Source of the DNA: WVYX01 sp039586815
GTDB taxonomy: Bacteria > Gemmatimonadota > Gemmatimonadetes > Gemmatimonadales > GWC2-71-9
NCBI GenBank assembly: GCA_039586815.1
Contig: JBDHJR010000009.1
Location: 1-64,000 of the forward strand
Direction of reading: 5' to 3'
DNA: 64,000 bases
Shown here: positions 7,679 through 16,040 of the stretch, piece by piece
Numbering within the stretch: position 1 is the first letter of the stretch
How the letters are laid out: each line of letters begins with the position of its first letter
Position numbers and translations under genes: made by a program
Notes under the pieces: model-generated
Database searches by the model: none
Seen by the model: only the letters and a program-made list of their open reading frames with translations
What the model was told of the DNA's origin: nothing

Positions 7679-9042
7679 CAGCCCTCTCCGCGGCTCGCCC
7701 GCCGGGGGAACACCACCACGCTCTCATTCCCGTCCCGACCCGCGGCAGCTACACCGAAGTAGTAGTTGTCGATGATGAGCCCTTCGAATGTATGTCCCGT
7801 AACGTCCCCGACCCAGCGCGAATGGTCCCACGTGGGGGAATCGGTCCGGCGCCAGAACACCGTGTACCCGGCCACGTTCGAGGCGTCGGTCGGGGGATCC
7901 CACGCGACCCGCGCGCTCGGCTGGACGGCGCCGCATATCCGCACACCGGTCGGCGGACCCGGTGCAGCCGCGAGGGCGGCAAGGGTAGCCGCGTTGAGCG
8001 CGGTCAGCTTGGCGGCGTATTCGAAGTCCACCCCAGCCAAGACGTCGCCGAATGCGACGCCGTCCTCCACGCGGATGTCCTGGTGCTGCCTCACGTAGTT
8101 CTCGTTGGTTTCCATGATGCGCACGGCCGGAAAGCCCAAGTTGGCGAACGGGGTGTGGTGTCCGCCACGCCCGAAGCGGTCCAGCCGATAGACCAGCATG
8201 ACGTCCAGGTTGCGGACGTATCGGTCTGCCACGACGTCCACGTAGCGAGCCACCTGGCGGGAGATGCCGTCCACTTCACCACCGGTGAAGCGCCGGGCCC
8301 TGCGTTCCTGCTCGGTCTCAGTCGGCGGCGTCCCGTCCGAGAACACCCGGGCCGTGGTGTTGTCGACTACTCCGTTCACGCCCTCGATGTTGCCGATCAT
8401 GTCGTTGTTCAGCACGGCCTGGACGTTCCAACCGGAGTCGGCGGCCAGGGCCGCCACCGTTCGGCCGCCCAACAGCCCCTGCTCTTCGCCGGCAAGGCCC
8501 AGATAGACGACGGATCCGTTGAACCGGTGGCGGCTCAGCACGCGTGCTGCCTCTATGGTCCCGGCCATTCCGCTGGCGTTGTCGTTGGCGCCCGGTGCTG
8601 AGTCCGCATAGTTCATCACGTCGCTTATGCGGGAGTCGATGTCCCCGCTCATGACGACCATGCGATTGGGGTCGGTGGTGCCGCGCTGAACGGCCACGAC
8701 GTTCACGATGTTGGTGGGCTCCGACTCCCGCAGGCGGCGTGCCCCGGCGGGGTATAGCTCGGAGACGTAGAACACCTCGAGGCACCCGCCGCATGCGGCC
8801 GAGATGCGATCGAACTCGGTCTTGATCCAGCGTCGGGCCGCGCCGATGCCCCGCGAATGCGACAGCGTATCCGACAGCGTGTGGCGGGTACCGAAGCTCA
8901 CGAGGGTACGGATGTCGGCCTCGATTCGCTCCGCCGAGACGGCACTCACGATCTCGTCCACCCGCGCGTCACGCGCGGGTGGCGCATCCTGGGCTAGCAG
9001 CGGTGTGGTGAGGACCGCGGCGAGGGCGACGGCCAAGCGCAT
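7675..9042 (-). CDS. Secreted M28-family peptidase with C-terminal fibronectin type III domain
   Basis: Exported protein of 455 residues. The signal peptide (MRLAVALAAVLTTPLLA) ends in an Ala-Gln site giving mature Gln18. M28 metal-site segments are MSGDIDSR (D134, D136), GANDNASG (D154), GEEQGLLG (E186, E187), NNDMIGN (D214) and GGHHTPF (H295/H296). The first ligand, His in the usual HxD, is Asp here. Residues from about 360 form an Fn3-like domain (PPTGVRICG, VAWDPPTDASNVAGYTVFWRR). The start is chosen at ATG 9040-9042 because GGAGG lies five bases before it and the signal peptide follows directly; the longer frame upstream is non-coding in character. Probable zinc aminopeptidase of the periplasm or cell surface. 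Overlaps the MFS gene start. Confidence 0.85.
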   Translation of the reverse strand: MRLAVALAAVLTTPLLAQDAPPARDARVDEIVSAVSAERIEADIRTLVSFGTRHTLSDTLSHSRGIGAARRWIKTEFDRISAACGGCLEVFYVSELYPAGARRLRESEPTNIVNVVAVQRGTTDPNRMVVMSGDIDSRISDVMNYADSAPGANDNASGMAGTIEAARVLSRHRFNGSVVYLGLAGEEQGLLGGRTVAALAADSGWNVQAVLNNDMIGNIEGVNGVVDNTTARVFSDGTPPTETEQERRARRFTGGEVDGISRQVARYVDVVADRYVRNLDVMLVYRLDRFGRGGHHTPFANLGFPAVRIMETNENYVRQHQDIRVEDGVAFGDVLAGVDFEYAAKLTALNAATLAALAAAPGPPTGVRICGAVQPSARVAWDPPTDASNVAGYTVFWRRTDSPTWDHSRWVGDVTGHTFEGLIIDNYYFGVAAAGRDGNESVVVFPRRASRGEGC

Positions 9043-9101
9043 GTGCACCTCCGTGAGTGAGTGACAGCAGCTCGCGCGGCGCCGCCCCCAGCGGCCGGGG
9101 T

Positions 9102-9722
9102 TTAGAACTCCGGCGGCTGCCCCCGCTTGTACCGCACGTACAGCCATGACATCGGGATGATCAGCACGCCGGCTGCCAACACCCCGAAGCCCACGACGAG
9201 CGCCGCCGCGAGCTGCGACTGCTGGTAGCGGGCCGCGGCCCGGAACATCGCCGAGTCCTGGCGGGCCGTGAGCACGATCATGGCGGCGCGCCCGCGCGCG
9301 CCGAGCTCGGGACCCCAACTGGCTCCCTCTGCCGTGAGGTTGAGGTCCTCGAGGATCTGACCCACCAGCCTCTTGTCCACGGAATCTGTGACCTCTTCCT
9401 GGAATGTCACAAGCTCTCCCCGGAGCGCCGTCGCGATGCTGTCCCGCACGCGGGCCTGCTCCGGGAAGCGGAACTCGGTCTCCGGCATGGTCGCCATCTT
9501 GCGCCATACCTCGAGGGCGGCGTTGTAGGAGTGCAGGGCGCGGATCGCGCCTCGTCCCTCGTCGATGGCCGCCGCCGTCCTGCCCAGCATCACAAACAGG
9601 AGGGCGCCTACTGCGATTGCGGCGACGAGCGCCACCGCCGCAATGGTGATCGCGATTCCCGGGCGAGGCCCTCTGTAATCCTGCAGGGCGAGCGCGAGTG
9701 AAGAACGGGTCGTCTCATTCAT
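9102..9722 (-). CDS. Two-TM protein with periplasmic helical domain, sensor-like
   Basis: Not a recognised family. The 206 residues show an N-terminal cytoplasmic tail, one membrane helix (about 24-46), about 120 residues of mostly helical, charged sequence with heptad-like spacing, a second membrane helix (about 169-193, LAAALVVGFGVLAAGVLIIPMSWLYV) and a short basic tail ending RGQPPEF. This is the layout of the four-helix-bundle ligand module of chemoreceptors and histidine kinases, but no HAMP, methyl-accepting or kinase domain follows. It could be an orphan sensor that signals through a partner, or a structural membrane protein. It lies upstream of the M28/MFS pair on the same strand with a 59-base gap. 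Confidence 0.55.
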   Translation of the reverse strand: MNETTRSSLALALQDYRGPRPGIAITIAAVALVAAIAVGALLFVMLGRTAAAIDEGRGAIRALHSYNAALEVWRKMATMPETEFRFPEQARVRDSIATALRGELVTFQEEVTDSVDKRLVGQILEDLNLTAEGASWGPELGARGRAAMIVLTARQDSAMFRAAARYQQSQLAAALVVGFGVLAAGVLIIPMSWLYVRYKRGQPPEF

Positions 9723-9752
9723 GGGCAGTACCGATTGGCAGGAAAGGAAGAA

Positions 9753-9774
9753 GGAGCGATCGAAGGATCGCTCC
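9753..9774. repeat. Perfect 9-bp inverted repeat in the leader of the sensor-like gene
   Basis: GGAGCGATC (9753-9761) and GATCGCTCC (9766-9774) are exact complements around a four-base GAAG loop. On the minus strand the hairpin is followed by a pyrimidine run (TTCTTCCTTTCC) and lies 30 bases before the ATG at 9722. It may be an operator, an attenuator, or an RNA structure controlling that gene. There is no gene upstream on the minus strand that it could terminate. Confidence 0.5.
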
Positions 9775-9969
9775 CTGGAGGGATTTCCGTGCTATTTGGC
9801 AAAGCTCCACCCCGGCCGAGCGGAGCGCGGCCTTTTGGACGCGAGTAGCGAACTGGCAACGGCGTGGCGTCTCTCGTCATCGTCCACTGGCGGCGGACCG
9901 TCCACCCATCCCACCGCCACGCTGAGCCTGTGTTCCGAAGTGGCGAGATACGCTACGCCTGCGCTCGGA

Positions 9970-9997
9970 TTGACGCAAGTGCGCCACTCGGTAGCTT
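9970..9997 (+). promoter_or_regulatory. Possible sigma-70 promoter for the lipoprotein gene
   Basis: TTGACG (9970-9975) and TAGCTT (9992-9997) are 16 bases apart. The start codon follows 47 bases after the -10-like box. The -35 matches consensus at five of six positions; the -10 match is weak. Confidence 0.35.
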
Positions 9998-10044
9998 AGT
10001 AGTCGAAGGCTCTCACACCGAGATCGAGAACAGGGGGCGGATAT

Positions 10045-10530
10045 ATGGTGCGGTCGAAACTGGTGCTCGTGCTCGTCTGTGCGACACTCGTTGCCTGCAC
10101 ACCCGAGTTGACCCGACGGGAGCGCATGGTTGAGCAGCAAGCGGTTCAGGAGCAGCTGACCACGTGGGTCAGGGTCCTGAACAACGCCAAGCTGGACAGT
10201 ATCCTCGCCATGTACTACGCCGGGCCGGAAGCGAGGATCATGTGGCCGAGCGGGAACCGCAGTATGGGTCCCGAGGAGGTGGAGCAGGCGTGGCGCGGCT
10301 TCTACGGTGGGATCCAGTACATGAACTTCGTCATGACGGACCCGGCCGTGGAGATTCTCAGCCCGAGCATCGCGGTCACGACGTTCTCCCACTCCACCGA
10401 CGTAGTGCGACTCAGCGGCCGAGTGGTGGAGGCGGGGCACGGTACGCTGCTCTGGAGGAAGGATGCCGACGACGGCGTGTGGAGGATCTACCTGCAGCAG
10501 CTGGCGATCCGCACGTCGGGGCAGAACTAG
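10045..10530 (+). CDS. SnoaL/NTF2-like lipoprotein
   Basis: Exported lipoprotein of 161 residues. The signal peptide MVRSKLVLVLVCATLVAC ends in a lipobox LVAC with Cys18, so it is anchored in a membrane facing the periplasm. The mature part starts with a helical stretch (REQQ-type, residues 25-45) and continues in alternating strands such as GPEARIMWPSG, VTTFSHSTDVVRL and GTLLWRKDADDGVWRIYLQQLA, the cone-shaped NTF2/SnoaL pattern. Members bind small ligands or act as isomerases and hydrolases; no catalytic residues can be assigned. The ATG is preceded by GGGGGCGG. It stands alone between a divergent gene and a hairpin at 10632-10660. Confidence 0.7.
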   Translation: MVRSKLVLVLVCATLVACTPELTRRERMVEQQAVQEQLTTWVRVLNNAKLDSILAMYYAGPEARIMWPSGNRSMGPEEVEQAWRGFYGGIQYMNFVMTDPAVEILSPSIAVTTFSHSTDVVRLSGRVVEAGHGTLLWRKDADDGVWRIYLQQLAIRTSGQN

Positions 10531-10631
10531 ACTCACCCGATCAGCAGTGTGCGGCCCGCAGTCGGGGCCGGCGGTCACACGATGGCCGTCGGCAACGCCG
10601 ACCGCGGGCCGTTTTGCGTATCCTGTGATGC

Positions 10632-10668
10632 CGCAACCGCTTGTGCGATTTGCGGTTGCGTTATATTG
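10632..10668 (+). promoter_or_regulatory. Hairpin followed by TATATTG box before the TPR gene
   Basis: CGCAACCGC (10632-10640) pairs exactly with GCGGTTGCG (10652-10660) around an 11-base loop and is followed at once by TTATATTGTT. The structure could terminate the lipoprotein transcript. The TATATTG (10662-10668) could also be the -10 element of the TPR gene, whose ATG lies 31 bases downstream; the inverted repeat would then be an operator over the -35 region. Confidence 0.45.
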
Positions 10669-10698
10669 TTGCCCAACCCTCCAGCGGAGGCCCGGCGG

Positions 10699-11811
10699 AT
10701 GTCGGACCCCTTCCTCAGTTCGGACGACTATGCGGAACGTGCTCATCAACTCTACAACCAAGGCCTCTATGAATTGGCCATTGCGGAGTTGCGCGCGGGG
10801 CTCGAGTCGTACCCCAACGCTCCGGAGCTGCATGTAGGTCTCGCCTACGCACAGCTCGCAGTAGAGGAGTACGCCTGGGCCAGGGAGGGATTCGAGCGCA
10901 CTCTCGCGCTGGACCCGAACAACGAGGAAGGATTGGCTGGTCTGGGGGAGGCACTCCTCAAGCTCGGCGAGCGCGGCCAGGCGCTGACCTGTTTCGACCG
11001 TGTGCTGTCGCTGGGCTTTCGCGAGGACCACGACCTGATGTTGCAGATCGGGCGAGCTCTCTTCCGAGAGGGCATGCTGCGACACGCCCGCGGGTTCTTC
11101 GAGATTGTGGTCGATCACCACGCCGAGTCCTCCGAGGCCGCCGCCTGCCTCGGGTACGCAGCGCACAGGCTGGGGGACGAGGACGCCGCCCTCTATTGGC
11201 TGCGGCGGGCGCTCGACATGGACGAGACTCACGCGGAAGCGCGGGTCTACCTGGGAAACCTCCTGTACGACCGGGGCGAGTACGAAGCGTGCCTGTTCCA
11301 CTTCGAGCAGACCGACGCGACCGAGCACTTCGACGAGCTCGCGCTGTGGCGCACCATCGAACTCAAGAAATCGATCTACCGGCTCCCCAGCAACGATCCG
11401 GAGCTTGCACCGTGGCAGCGGCGCCTGGGCGAGCTGGTAAGCGAGCAGGATCCGGTGGACCAACTGCTGGCCGAGATCGCCGCGATCCAACCCGACGGCA
11501 CGATCCGCGACCCCCGGCAGTTGGAGCTGTTCGGCACGCTGCTGCAGGAACTGCAGGGAATGCAGCGCCGGCCCCAAGCCGACCACCGTGTGAAGACCGC
11601 TTCCGGGGTGAGCTACGCTGGCACCTGGGAAGAGATCGTTTTTCAGATGAAGATGGACGACCGCGACGGAGCCCGCGCGTCGCTCTCGCAGTACATGGAG
11701 CGGGTTGCGCAGCGGAGCCGCATCGAGACGGGTGTCATCGTACCGGTAACGGACGCGGAGAGCTTCGTGCAGGGCGCGGCTGCGGCGGGGCTTCTCAAGA
11801 TCCTGCGCTGA
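10699..11811 (+). CDS. Tetratricopeptide repeat protein
   Basis: Soluble protein of 370 residues made mostly of TPR helices. Repeats with the A-x3-Y/G-x3-A-L pattern are clear from residue 10 to about 210, for example YNQGLYELAIAELRAGLESYPN, LAVEEYAWAREGFERTLALDPNN and HRLGDEDAALYWLRRALDMDE. The rest (220-370) is helical and lacks clear repeats; it contains SYAGTWEEIVFQMKMDDRDG. No enzyme motif or signal peptide is present. TPR proteins assemble complexes; the partner is unknown. The ATG is chosen because GGAGG lies ten bases upstream, after the hairpin, while the longer frame would extend through that structure. Ends 64 bases before the M16 gene. Confidence 0.8.
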   Translation: MSDPFLSSDDYAERAHQLYNQGLYELAIAELRAGLESYPNAPELHVGLAYAQLAVEEYAWAREGFERTLALDPNNEEGLAGLGEALLKLGERGQALTCFDRVLSLGFREDHDLMLQIGRALFREGMLRHARGFFEIVVDHHAESSEAAACLGYAAHRLGDEDAALYWLRRALDMDETHAEARVYLGNLLYDRGEYEACLFHFEQTDATEHFDELALWRTIELKKSIYRLPSNDPELAPWQRRLGELVSEQDPVDQLLAEIAAIQPDGTIRDPRQLELFGTLLQELQGMQRRPQADHRVKTASGVSYAGTWEEIVFQMKMDDRDGARASLSQYMERVAQRSRIETGVIVPVTDAESFVQGAAAAGLLKILR

Positions 11812-11875
11812 CTCGCCGCCCCCCCACGCGGCCGCGGCATCACACCTTCATAGTCCCCCGCTTCGCGTAGGCGCC

Positions 11876-14470
11876 ATGTCGTGGACCGACGACGTAGCGA
11901 AGCAAGTCCTTCCCAACGGGCTTACCCTGCTGGTGCAGCGTGACGCATCGGCGCCCGTGGTCGCGGTAGTCACCCACGTGAGGGCAGGGTACTTCGACGA
12001 GCCCGACGAGTGGGTCGGGATAGCCCACGTTCTGGAGCACATGTACTTCAAGGGCACCACGCGGCGGGGACCGGGTGATATCGCTCGTGAGACGCAGCTG
12101 GTGGGCGGGTACATCAACGCGGGCACGATCTACGACAAGACTGTCTACTACACCGTGCTGCCCGCGGCCTCGGGCGGGCTCGAGCGCGCTCTCGACGTGC
12201 AGGCCGACGCCCTCATGCACTCGGCACTCGATGGCGACGAGCTGGGCCGCGAACTGGAAGTGATCATCCAGGAGGCCAAGCGAAAGCTGGACAGCCCGGG
12301 CGCCGTGGCCACCGAAGGACTGTACGCCCTGCTGTTCCAGGTGCACCGCATGCGCCGCTGGCGAATCGGCACGGAACAGGGCCTGCGCCGCCTGTCGCGG
12401 GACGACGTCCAGGCGTACTACGCCAGCCGCTACGCACCGGGGAGGGTAGTGGTGGGCATCGCAGGTGACCTGGACGTGGACCTCGCACTGAGAACCGCGG
12501 TGGACACCTACGGTGGGTGGGATCGGCCCACGGCACCGGTGGCAGGCTCGCCGGCGGAGCCTGGCGCAGCTCCACCCGAACTGCGGGTCGAGCGGGGGGA
12601 CGTGGAGCGCCCGCTGGTCAACCTGGGCTGGCGCACCGTCGGGACGCTGCATCCCGACGCTGCTGCCCTCGACATGAGCGCTGCGATCCTTGGGGCGGGA
12701 CGCGGCTCGCGGCTGTACCGCGGCGTGCGCTCGCCGGGGCTCGCAGCGAGCGCCGGTGCGGGACACTACACACCCACCGAGGTGGGGGTGTTCGAAATCG
12801 GACTGGAGGGAGAGGAAGACCGGCTGGACGCCGCGCTGGAGCAGTCCATGAGCCTGGTGCAGGCCTTGCGCGAGGATGGGCCGGCCGCGGAGGAGGTCGA
12901 GCGCGCCAAGGCCCTCGCGGGCACCCAGTGGGCGCGGCGCTTCGAGTCGATGGACGGCCGCGCCTCGATCCTGTGCGAGGCCGAGGCGCTAGGCGACTAC
13001 CACCTGGCGGAGGAGCTGTACCGGCGTGACATGGAGGTGGACGCCGCCGACGTCCGGCGGGTGGCCCGGCAGTACCTCGACCCGGCGGCGGCATCGGGGT
13101 TCTTCTATCTGCCCGAAGGTGGCAAGACGCGCTTCGAGGGAAAGTGGCCGCCTGCCGACGGTGCGGAGCGGTCAACGCAACCGGCTGTGGCAACGCACGC
13201 GGTGGTCGGTGGACCGGCGCCGCCGACTCAGCGCAACGAGACCCGGTACGCCGGCGGCGTGGTGCACCGCTCCTATCCGGGTGCTGACGTGCTGGTTCGC
13301 AGCAAGCGGGGCGCGGGGCTGGTCACGGTGCTGGTGCACGTACCTGGCCTCACCACGCAGGAAACGAGCGCGAACGCGGGCATCTCCTGGCTACTGGCGC
13401 GGACGGCGTTGCGCGGTGCCGCGGGGCTCAGTGCGGAGGAACTGGCGCAGGCGGCGGAGATGCTGGGTGGCGGCCTCGTACCGAGCGTGGGGGCCGAGAC
13501 TCTGGGATGGGGCATGACGGTGCGCGCGGCGGCGCTGCACGACGCGGCGGAGCTGCTGCGCGCGGTAGCGCTCGAGGGCGAGTTGAGCGGCGGGGACGTG
13601 GAGGTGGAGCGGGTCCTTCAGGCGAGCGACGCACGGCGCGTGCGGGACGACATGTTCCGCCACCCGCTGCAGCGGGTGCTGGCTCAGGCGTTTCCCACCG
13701 ACGCATACGGGCTACCGGCGCTGGGCGATCCACAGGTGGTCGAGGCATTGGATCCCGCCGCAGTGCGCGATTGGGGAGAACGGCTTGCCGCTAGGCGTGC
13801 GGTCGTGGTGGGGGTGGGCGACCTCGGGCCCGAGGAGTTGCACGACGCGCTCGGGCCTCTCGCCGCCTGGCCGGGGCAGCAGCTCACGCCCTCCGAGAGC
13901 GGAGCGGCACCGGCGTGGGAAGCGGGGCGGGCCCACGAAAGCAGGCGCAAGGAGCAAACGGCACTGGCCATGGCGTTCCCCGCAGTACCCTTCGCATCTG
14001 ACGAGCGGTATCCCACATCGGTGCTGGCGACGCTGCTGAGCGGGCTCGCGGGCCGGCTGTTCGACGAGCTGCGGGAGAAGCGGTCCCTGGCATACACGGT
14101 GGCCGTGGTGCCCTGGCTGGCGCGCCGGGCGGGTGTGGTGCTGAGCTACATTGCCACGTCGCCCGCACGCGAGTCGGAGGCTCGGGAGGCGATGCTCGCG
14201 GAGCTGGAGCGCGTCGTGAGCGAGCCGCCGTCAGCTGAGGAGCTGGAGCGGGCTCGCAACTACGCCGCTGGGCTGGTGGAAATGCGGCAGCAGAGCGGCC
14301 GCGCAGTGGCCGGCGAGATTCTCGAGGCGTGGGTACACGGCGCCATGGAGGAGCTGCACCAAACCGCGGAGCGGCTGCGAGCCGTGACCGCAGAAGACGT
14401 GGTGCGGGTCGCGCAGCATTCTTTCCACGCCGACAGGCGTGCGGAGTACGTAGTGAGGGGCGGGCGGTAG
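11876..14470 (+). CDS. M16-family zinc metallopeptidase, two-domain
   Basis: 864-residue pitrilysin/PqqF-type peptidase. The first half carries the inverted zinc motif HVLEH (51-55) and the downstream acidic ligand in ELEVIIQEAKRK (126-133). The second half (from about residue 455) repeats the fold without the zinc motif, beginning TRYAGGVVHRSYPGADVLVR and including LREKRSLAYTV, the Arg/Tyr substrate-binding signature of the inactive half. No signal peptide is visible, so the protein is probably cytoplasmic; an unusual secretion route cannot be excluded. Full length for the fused-dimer form. The gene stands alone and converges on the cyclic-nucleotide-binding gene with 20 bases between stops. 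Confidence 0.9.
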   Translation: MSWTDDVAKQVLPNGLTLLVQRDASAPVVAVVTHVRAGYFDEPDEWVGIAHVLEHMYFKGTTRRGPGDIARETQLVGGYINAGTIYDKTVYYTVLPAASGGLERALDVQADALMHSALDGDELGRELEVIIQEAKRKLDSPGAVATEGLYALLFQVHRMRRWRIGTEQGLRRLSRDDVQAYYASRYAPGRVVVGIAGDLDVDLALRTAVDTYGGWDRPTAPVAGSPAEPGAAPPELRVERGDVERPLVNLGWRTVGTLHPDAAALDMSAAILGAGRGSRLYRGVRSPGLAASAGAGHYTPTEVGVFEIGLEGEEDRLDAALEQSMSLVQALREDGPAAEEVERAKALAGTQWARRFESMDGRASILCEAEALGDYHLAEELYRRDMEVDAADVRRVARQYLDPAAASGFFYLPEGGKTRFEGKWPPADGAERSTQPAVATHAVVGGPAPPTQRNETRYAGGVVHRSYPGADVLVRSKRGAGLVTVLVHVPGLTTQETSANAGISWLLARTALRGAAGLSAEELAQAAEMLGGGLVPSVGAETLGWGMTVRAAALHDAAELLRAVALEGELSGGDVEVERVLQASDARRVRDDMFRHPLQRVLAQAFPTDAYGLPALGDPQVVEALDPAAVRDWGERLAARRAVVVGVGDLGPEELHDALGPLAAWPGQQLTPSESGAAPAWEAGRAHESRRKEQTALAMAFPAVPFASDERYPTSVLATLLSGLAGRLFDELREKRSLAYTVAVVPWLARRAGVVLSYIATSPARESEAREAMLAELERVVSEPPSAEELERARNYAAGLVEMRQQSGRAVAGEILEAWVHGAMEELHQTAERLRAVTAEDVVRVAQHSFHADRRAEYVVRGGR

Positions 14471-14490
14471 GGCGGTAGCGTGTGGGGCGG

Positions 14491-14949
14491 TCAGAACATC
14501 GACATCGCCAGAAACGAGCGCAGATTGTCGTTGGTGATTCGCAGTCGCTCGCTCAGCAGGCGCACGACCGACCAGAGGACCTTGTAGGCGAGGTCGCGGT
14601 CGAAGTCGAGCAGCATCTCGAAATCGGACCTGGTGATCGTGATGAGCCGGCAGTCCTTGTTCGCGATGGCGTCGGTCGACCGGTCGGAGCGGTCGAACAC
14701 AGCCATCTCGCCGAAGCAGGCACCCTCTTTGAGCACCGTCAGGGCTTCCTCGCCGGAGCCCGGGACCTGTCGCGAGATGCGAACCTCGCCTTCGGCGATG
14801 ATGTACAGGCGATTGCCCGGATCGCCTTCCTTGAAGATGGTCCTGGCTGACGGGAACTGCTGCTCTTTGCAGATCTCGGCGACGCGCTCGAGTTCCTGCT
14901 CCTCGAGATCGGCGAAAATAGCGGATTGCTTTATGAGGGTGACGTCCAC
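14491..14949 (-). CDS. Stand-alone cyclic nucleotide-binding domain protein
   Basis: 152-residue protein consisting of a single CNB/CRP-type beta-roll: IFADLEEQELERVAEICKEQ, FKEGDPGNRLYIIAEGEVRIS, then the phosphate-binding-cassette region KEGACFGEMAVFDRSDRSTDAIA with GE and RS, and a C-terminal helix ending in SMF. There is no DNA-binding domain, so it is not a CRP-type regulator on its own; such proteins act as cAMP or c-di-GMP-responsive subunits. The GTG at 14947-14949 is chosen because GGGAGG is placed four bases before it and the CNB fold begins directly. The start lies only 15 bases from the divergent phosphatidyltransferase start, so their promoters must overlap. Confidence 0.75.
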   Translation of the reverse strand: MDVTLIKQSAIFADLEEQELERVAEICKEQQFPSARTIFKEGDPGNRLYIIAEGEVRISRQVPGSGEEALTVLKEGACFGEMAVFDRSDRSTDAIANKDCRLITITRSDFEMLLDFDRDLAYKVLWSVVRLLSERLRITNDNLRSFLAMSMF

Positions 14950-14964
14950 ACGGCCTCCCGCGCA

Positions 14965-15498
14965 ATGCAAGCTACAGGTGTAGCGGAGGGGCGGCAACCG
15001 AGGCCTCTGGTCCGAGCCCCGGACCTGCTCACGGCGCTGCGGCTCCCGCTCGCCGTGGCGTTCGTGGTCATGGACTCTGCCGCGGCTCGGCTCGTCATTC
15101 TCGCAGTGGCCGCGGCGAGCGACTTCGTCGACGGGATCTGGGCGCGCCGCATAGGCGGCTCCCGCATGGGAGTGGTGCTGGATCCCATCTGCGACAAGCT
15201 GTTCATCGTGGCCGCGTTCGTGGTCGTGATCCGCGGCGGGATGCTCAATGCGTGGGAGATCCTGGGTGTGTTGCTGCGCGACATCGTGGCCGCGGTGGCG
15301 TTCTTGGTGGTTTGGCTGCTGCGGCGGCCCACCACGCTGCCGGCCCGAGCGGGCGGCAAGGCGGTGACCGTGGGGCAGCTGCTCACTCTTCTGGCGTTCC
15401 TGGCGGGCTCCGATCTGGTGCGGCCCCTGGCGTGGGCCACCGCGGCCATCTCGGTGTACGCCATCGCCGACTACAGTCGTGCCGCGCGGCACCGCTGA
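14965..15498 (+). CDS. CDP-alcohol phosphatidyltransferase family protein
   Basis: Integral membrane enzyme of 177 residues with about six hydrophobic helices. It carries the family motif as D53, D56-G57, A60-R61, G69, D73 and D77 (SDFVDGIWAR followed by GVVLDPICDK). The distance between the AR pair and the Gly is seven residues, one shorter than in typical PgsA. The family transfers a phosphatidyl group from CDP-diacylglycerol to an alcohol such as glycerol phosphate, inositol or serine. Length is close to PgsA (about 180-190), so phosphatidylglycerophosphate synthase is possible. Start ATG at 14965 is favoured over 14926 because the longer version would overlap the divergent gene. Followed after 13 bases by an outer-membrane protein gene. 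Confidence 0.8.
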   Translation: MQATGVAEGRQPRPLVRAPDLLTALRLPLAVAFVVMDSAAARLVILAVAAASDFVDGIWARRIGGSRMGVVLDPICDKLFIVAAFVVVIRGGMLNAWEILGVLLRDIVAAVAFLVVWLLRRPTTLPARAGGKAVTVGQLLTLLAFLAGSDLVRPLAWATAAISVYAIADYSRAARHR

Positions 15499-15511
15499 GA
15501 GGATTCGACCT

Positions 15512-16039
15512 ATGCGAATCGCAGCCGTACTTCTCTCGTTGCTGATAGCCGTACCGCTGGGGGCACAGGAAGCGCCGGCCTTCGAGGAGCCACTCGAGGA
15601 GGCACGCGTGCCGTGGGCCAAGGTCGGCCTGTTCGGTTTCGGGGCCCGGCTGGGAGTGGACTTCGAGGGTGAAGGCCAGGCCGTGGCGAGCATGGCGCTG
15701 GATCTCGGCTACGTGGCCGACGAGCGGCTGCGTGTGAGGTTCTCGGGTGAGCTGGGGTTTCTCAACAGCGACAACACGTATCTGGCCAACCTCGAGCTCG
15801 TATATCGATTCATGCCGGACAGCGCCCTTGCGATCCCATATGTGGGCGGAGGGCTGGGTCTGTTCGGACGGGCGGAGTGTGAAGCCGACCCTGATTGTCC
15901 GGCGCTGTGGGCGCAGTTCGTCCTGGGGTTCGAGATGCGGCTGCGGGACGAGATGAACTGGCTGGTCGAGTATCATGCGGAGGATGCCTTTCGCCGGCAT
16001 CGGGTGTTCATCGGATTGGCCACGCGAAGGAGGCCCTGA
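15512..16039 (+). CDS. Small outer-membrane beta-barrel protein
   Basis: 175-residue exported protein. The signal peptide MRIAAVLLSLLIAVPLGA ends in an Ala-Gln site. The mature part shows amphipathic strands with aromatic ends: AKVGLFGFGARLGVDF, VASMALDLGYVADERLRVRFSGELGFL, LANLELVYRFM, IPYVGGGLGLFGR and a last strand HRVFIGLATRR. Such eight-strand OmpA/OmpW-like barrels are common surface or transport proteins; no function can be given. Two Cys (in ECEADPDCP) could form a disulfide in an extracellular loop. ATG is preceded by GAGAGGA. The stop (16037-16039) is one base from the next start, so it is co-transcribed with the OsmC gene. Confidence 0.75.
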   Translation: MRIAAVLLSLLIAVPLGAQEAPAFEEPLEEARVPWAKVGLFGFGARLGVDFEGEGQAVASMALDLGYVADERLRVRFSGELGFLNSDNTYLANLELVYRFMPDSALAIPYVGGGLGLFGRAECEADPDCPALWAQFVLGFEMRLRDEMNWLVEYHAEDAFRRHRVFIGLATRRRP

Positions 16040-16040
16040 C

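Larger units (their letters stand above)
9723..10044. other. Divergent intergenic region
   Basis: 322 bases between the divergent sensor-like gene and the lipoprotein gene. It holds the inverted repeat at 9753-9774 and a possible promoter at 9970-9997. The short reading frames here show no protein-like sequence, and I see no RNA gene. Confidence 0.6.

Noticed and set aside
6314..7762. 482-codon plus-strand frame over the MFS gene
   Set aside because: Mirror of a 12-helix carrier, with repetitive Glu/Gln/Arg/His composition.
9877..11586. 569-codon minus-strand frame over the lipoprotein and TPR genes
   Set aside because: No recognisable fold. The plus-strand TPR repeats and the lipobox lipoprotein explain this region.
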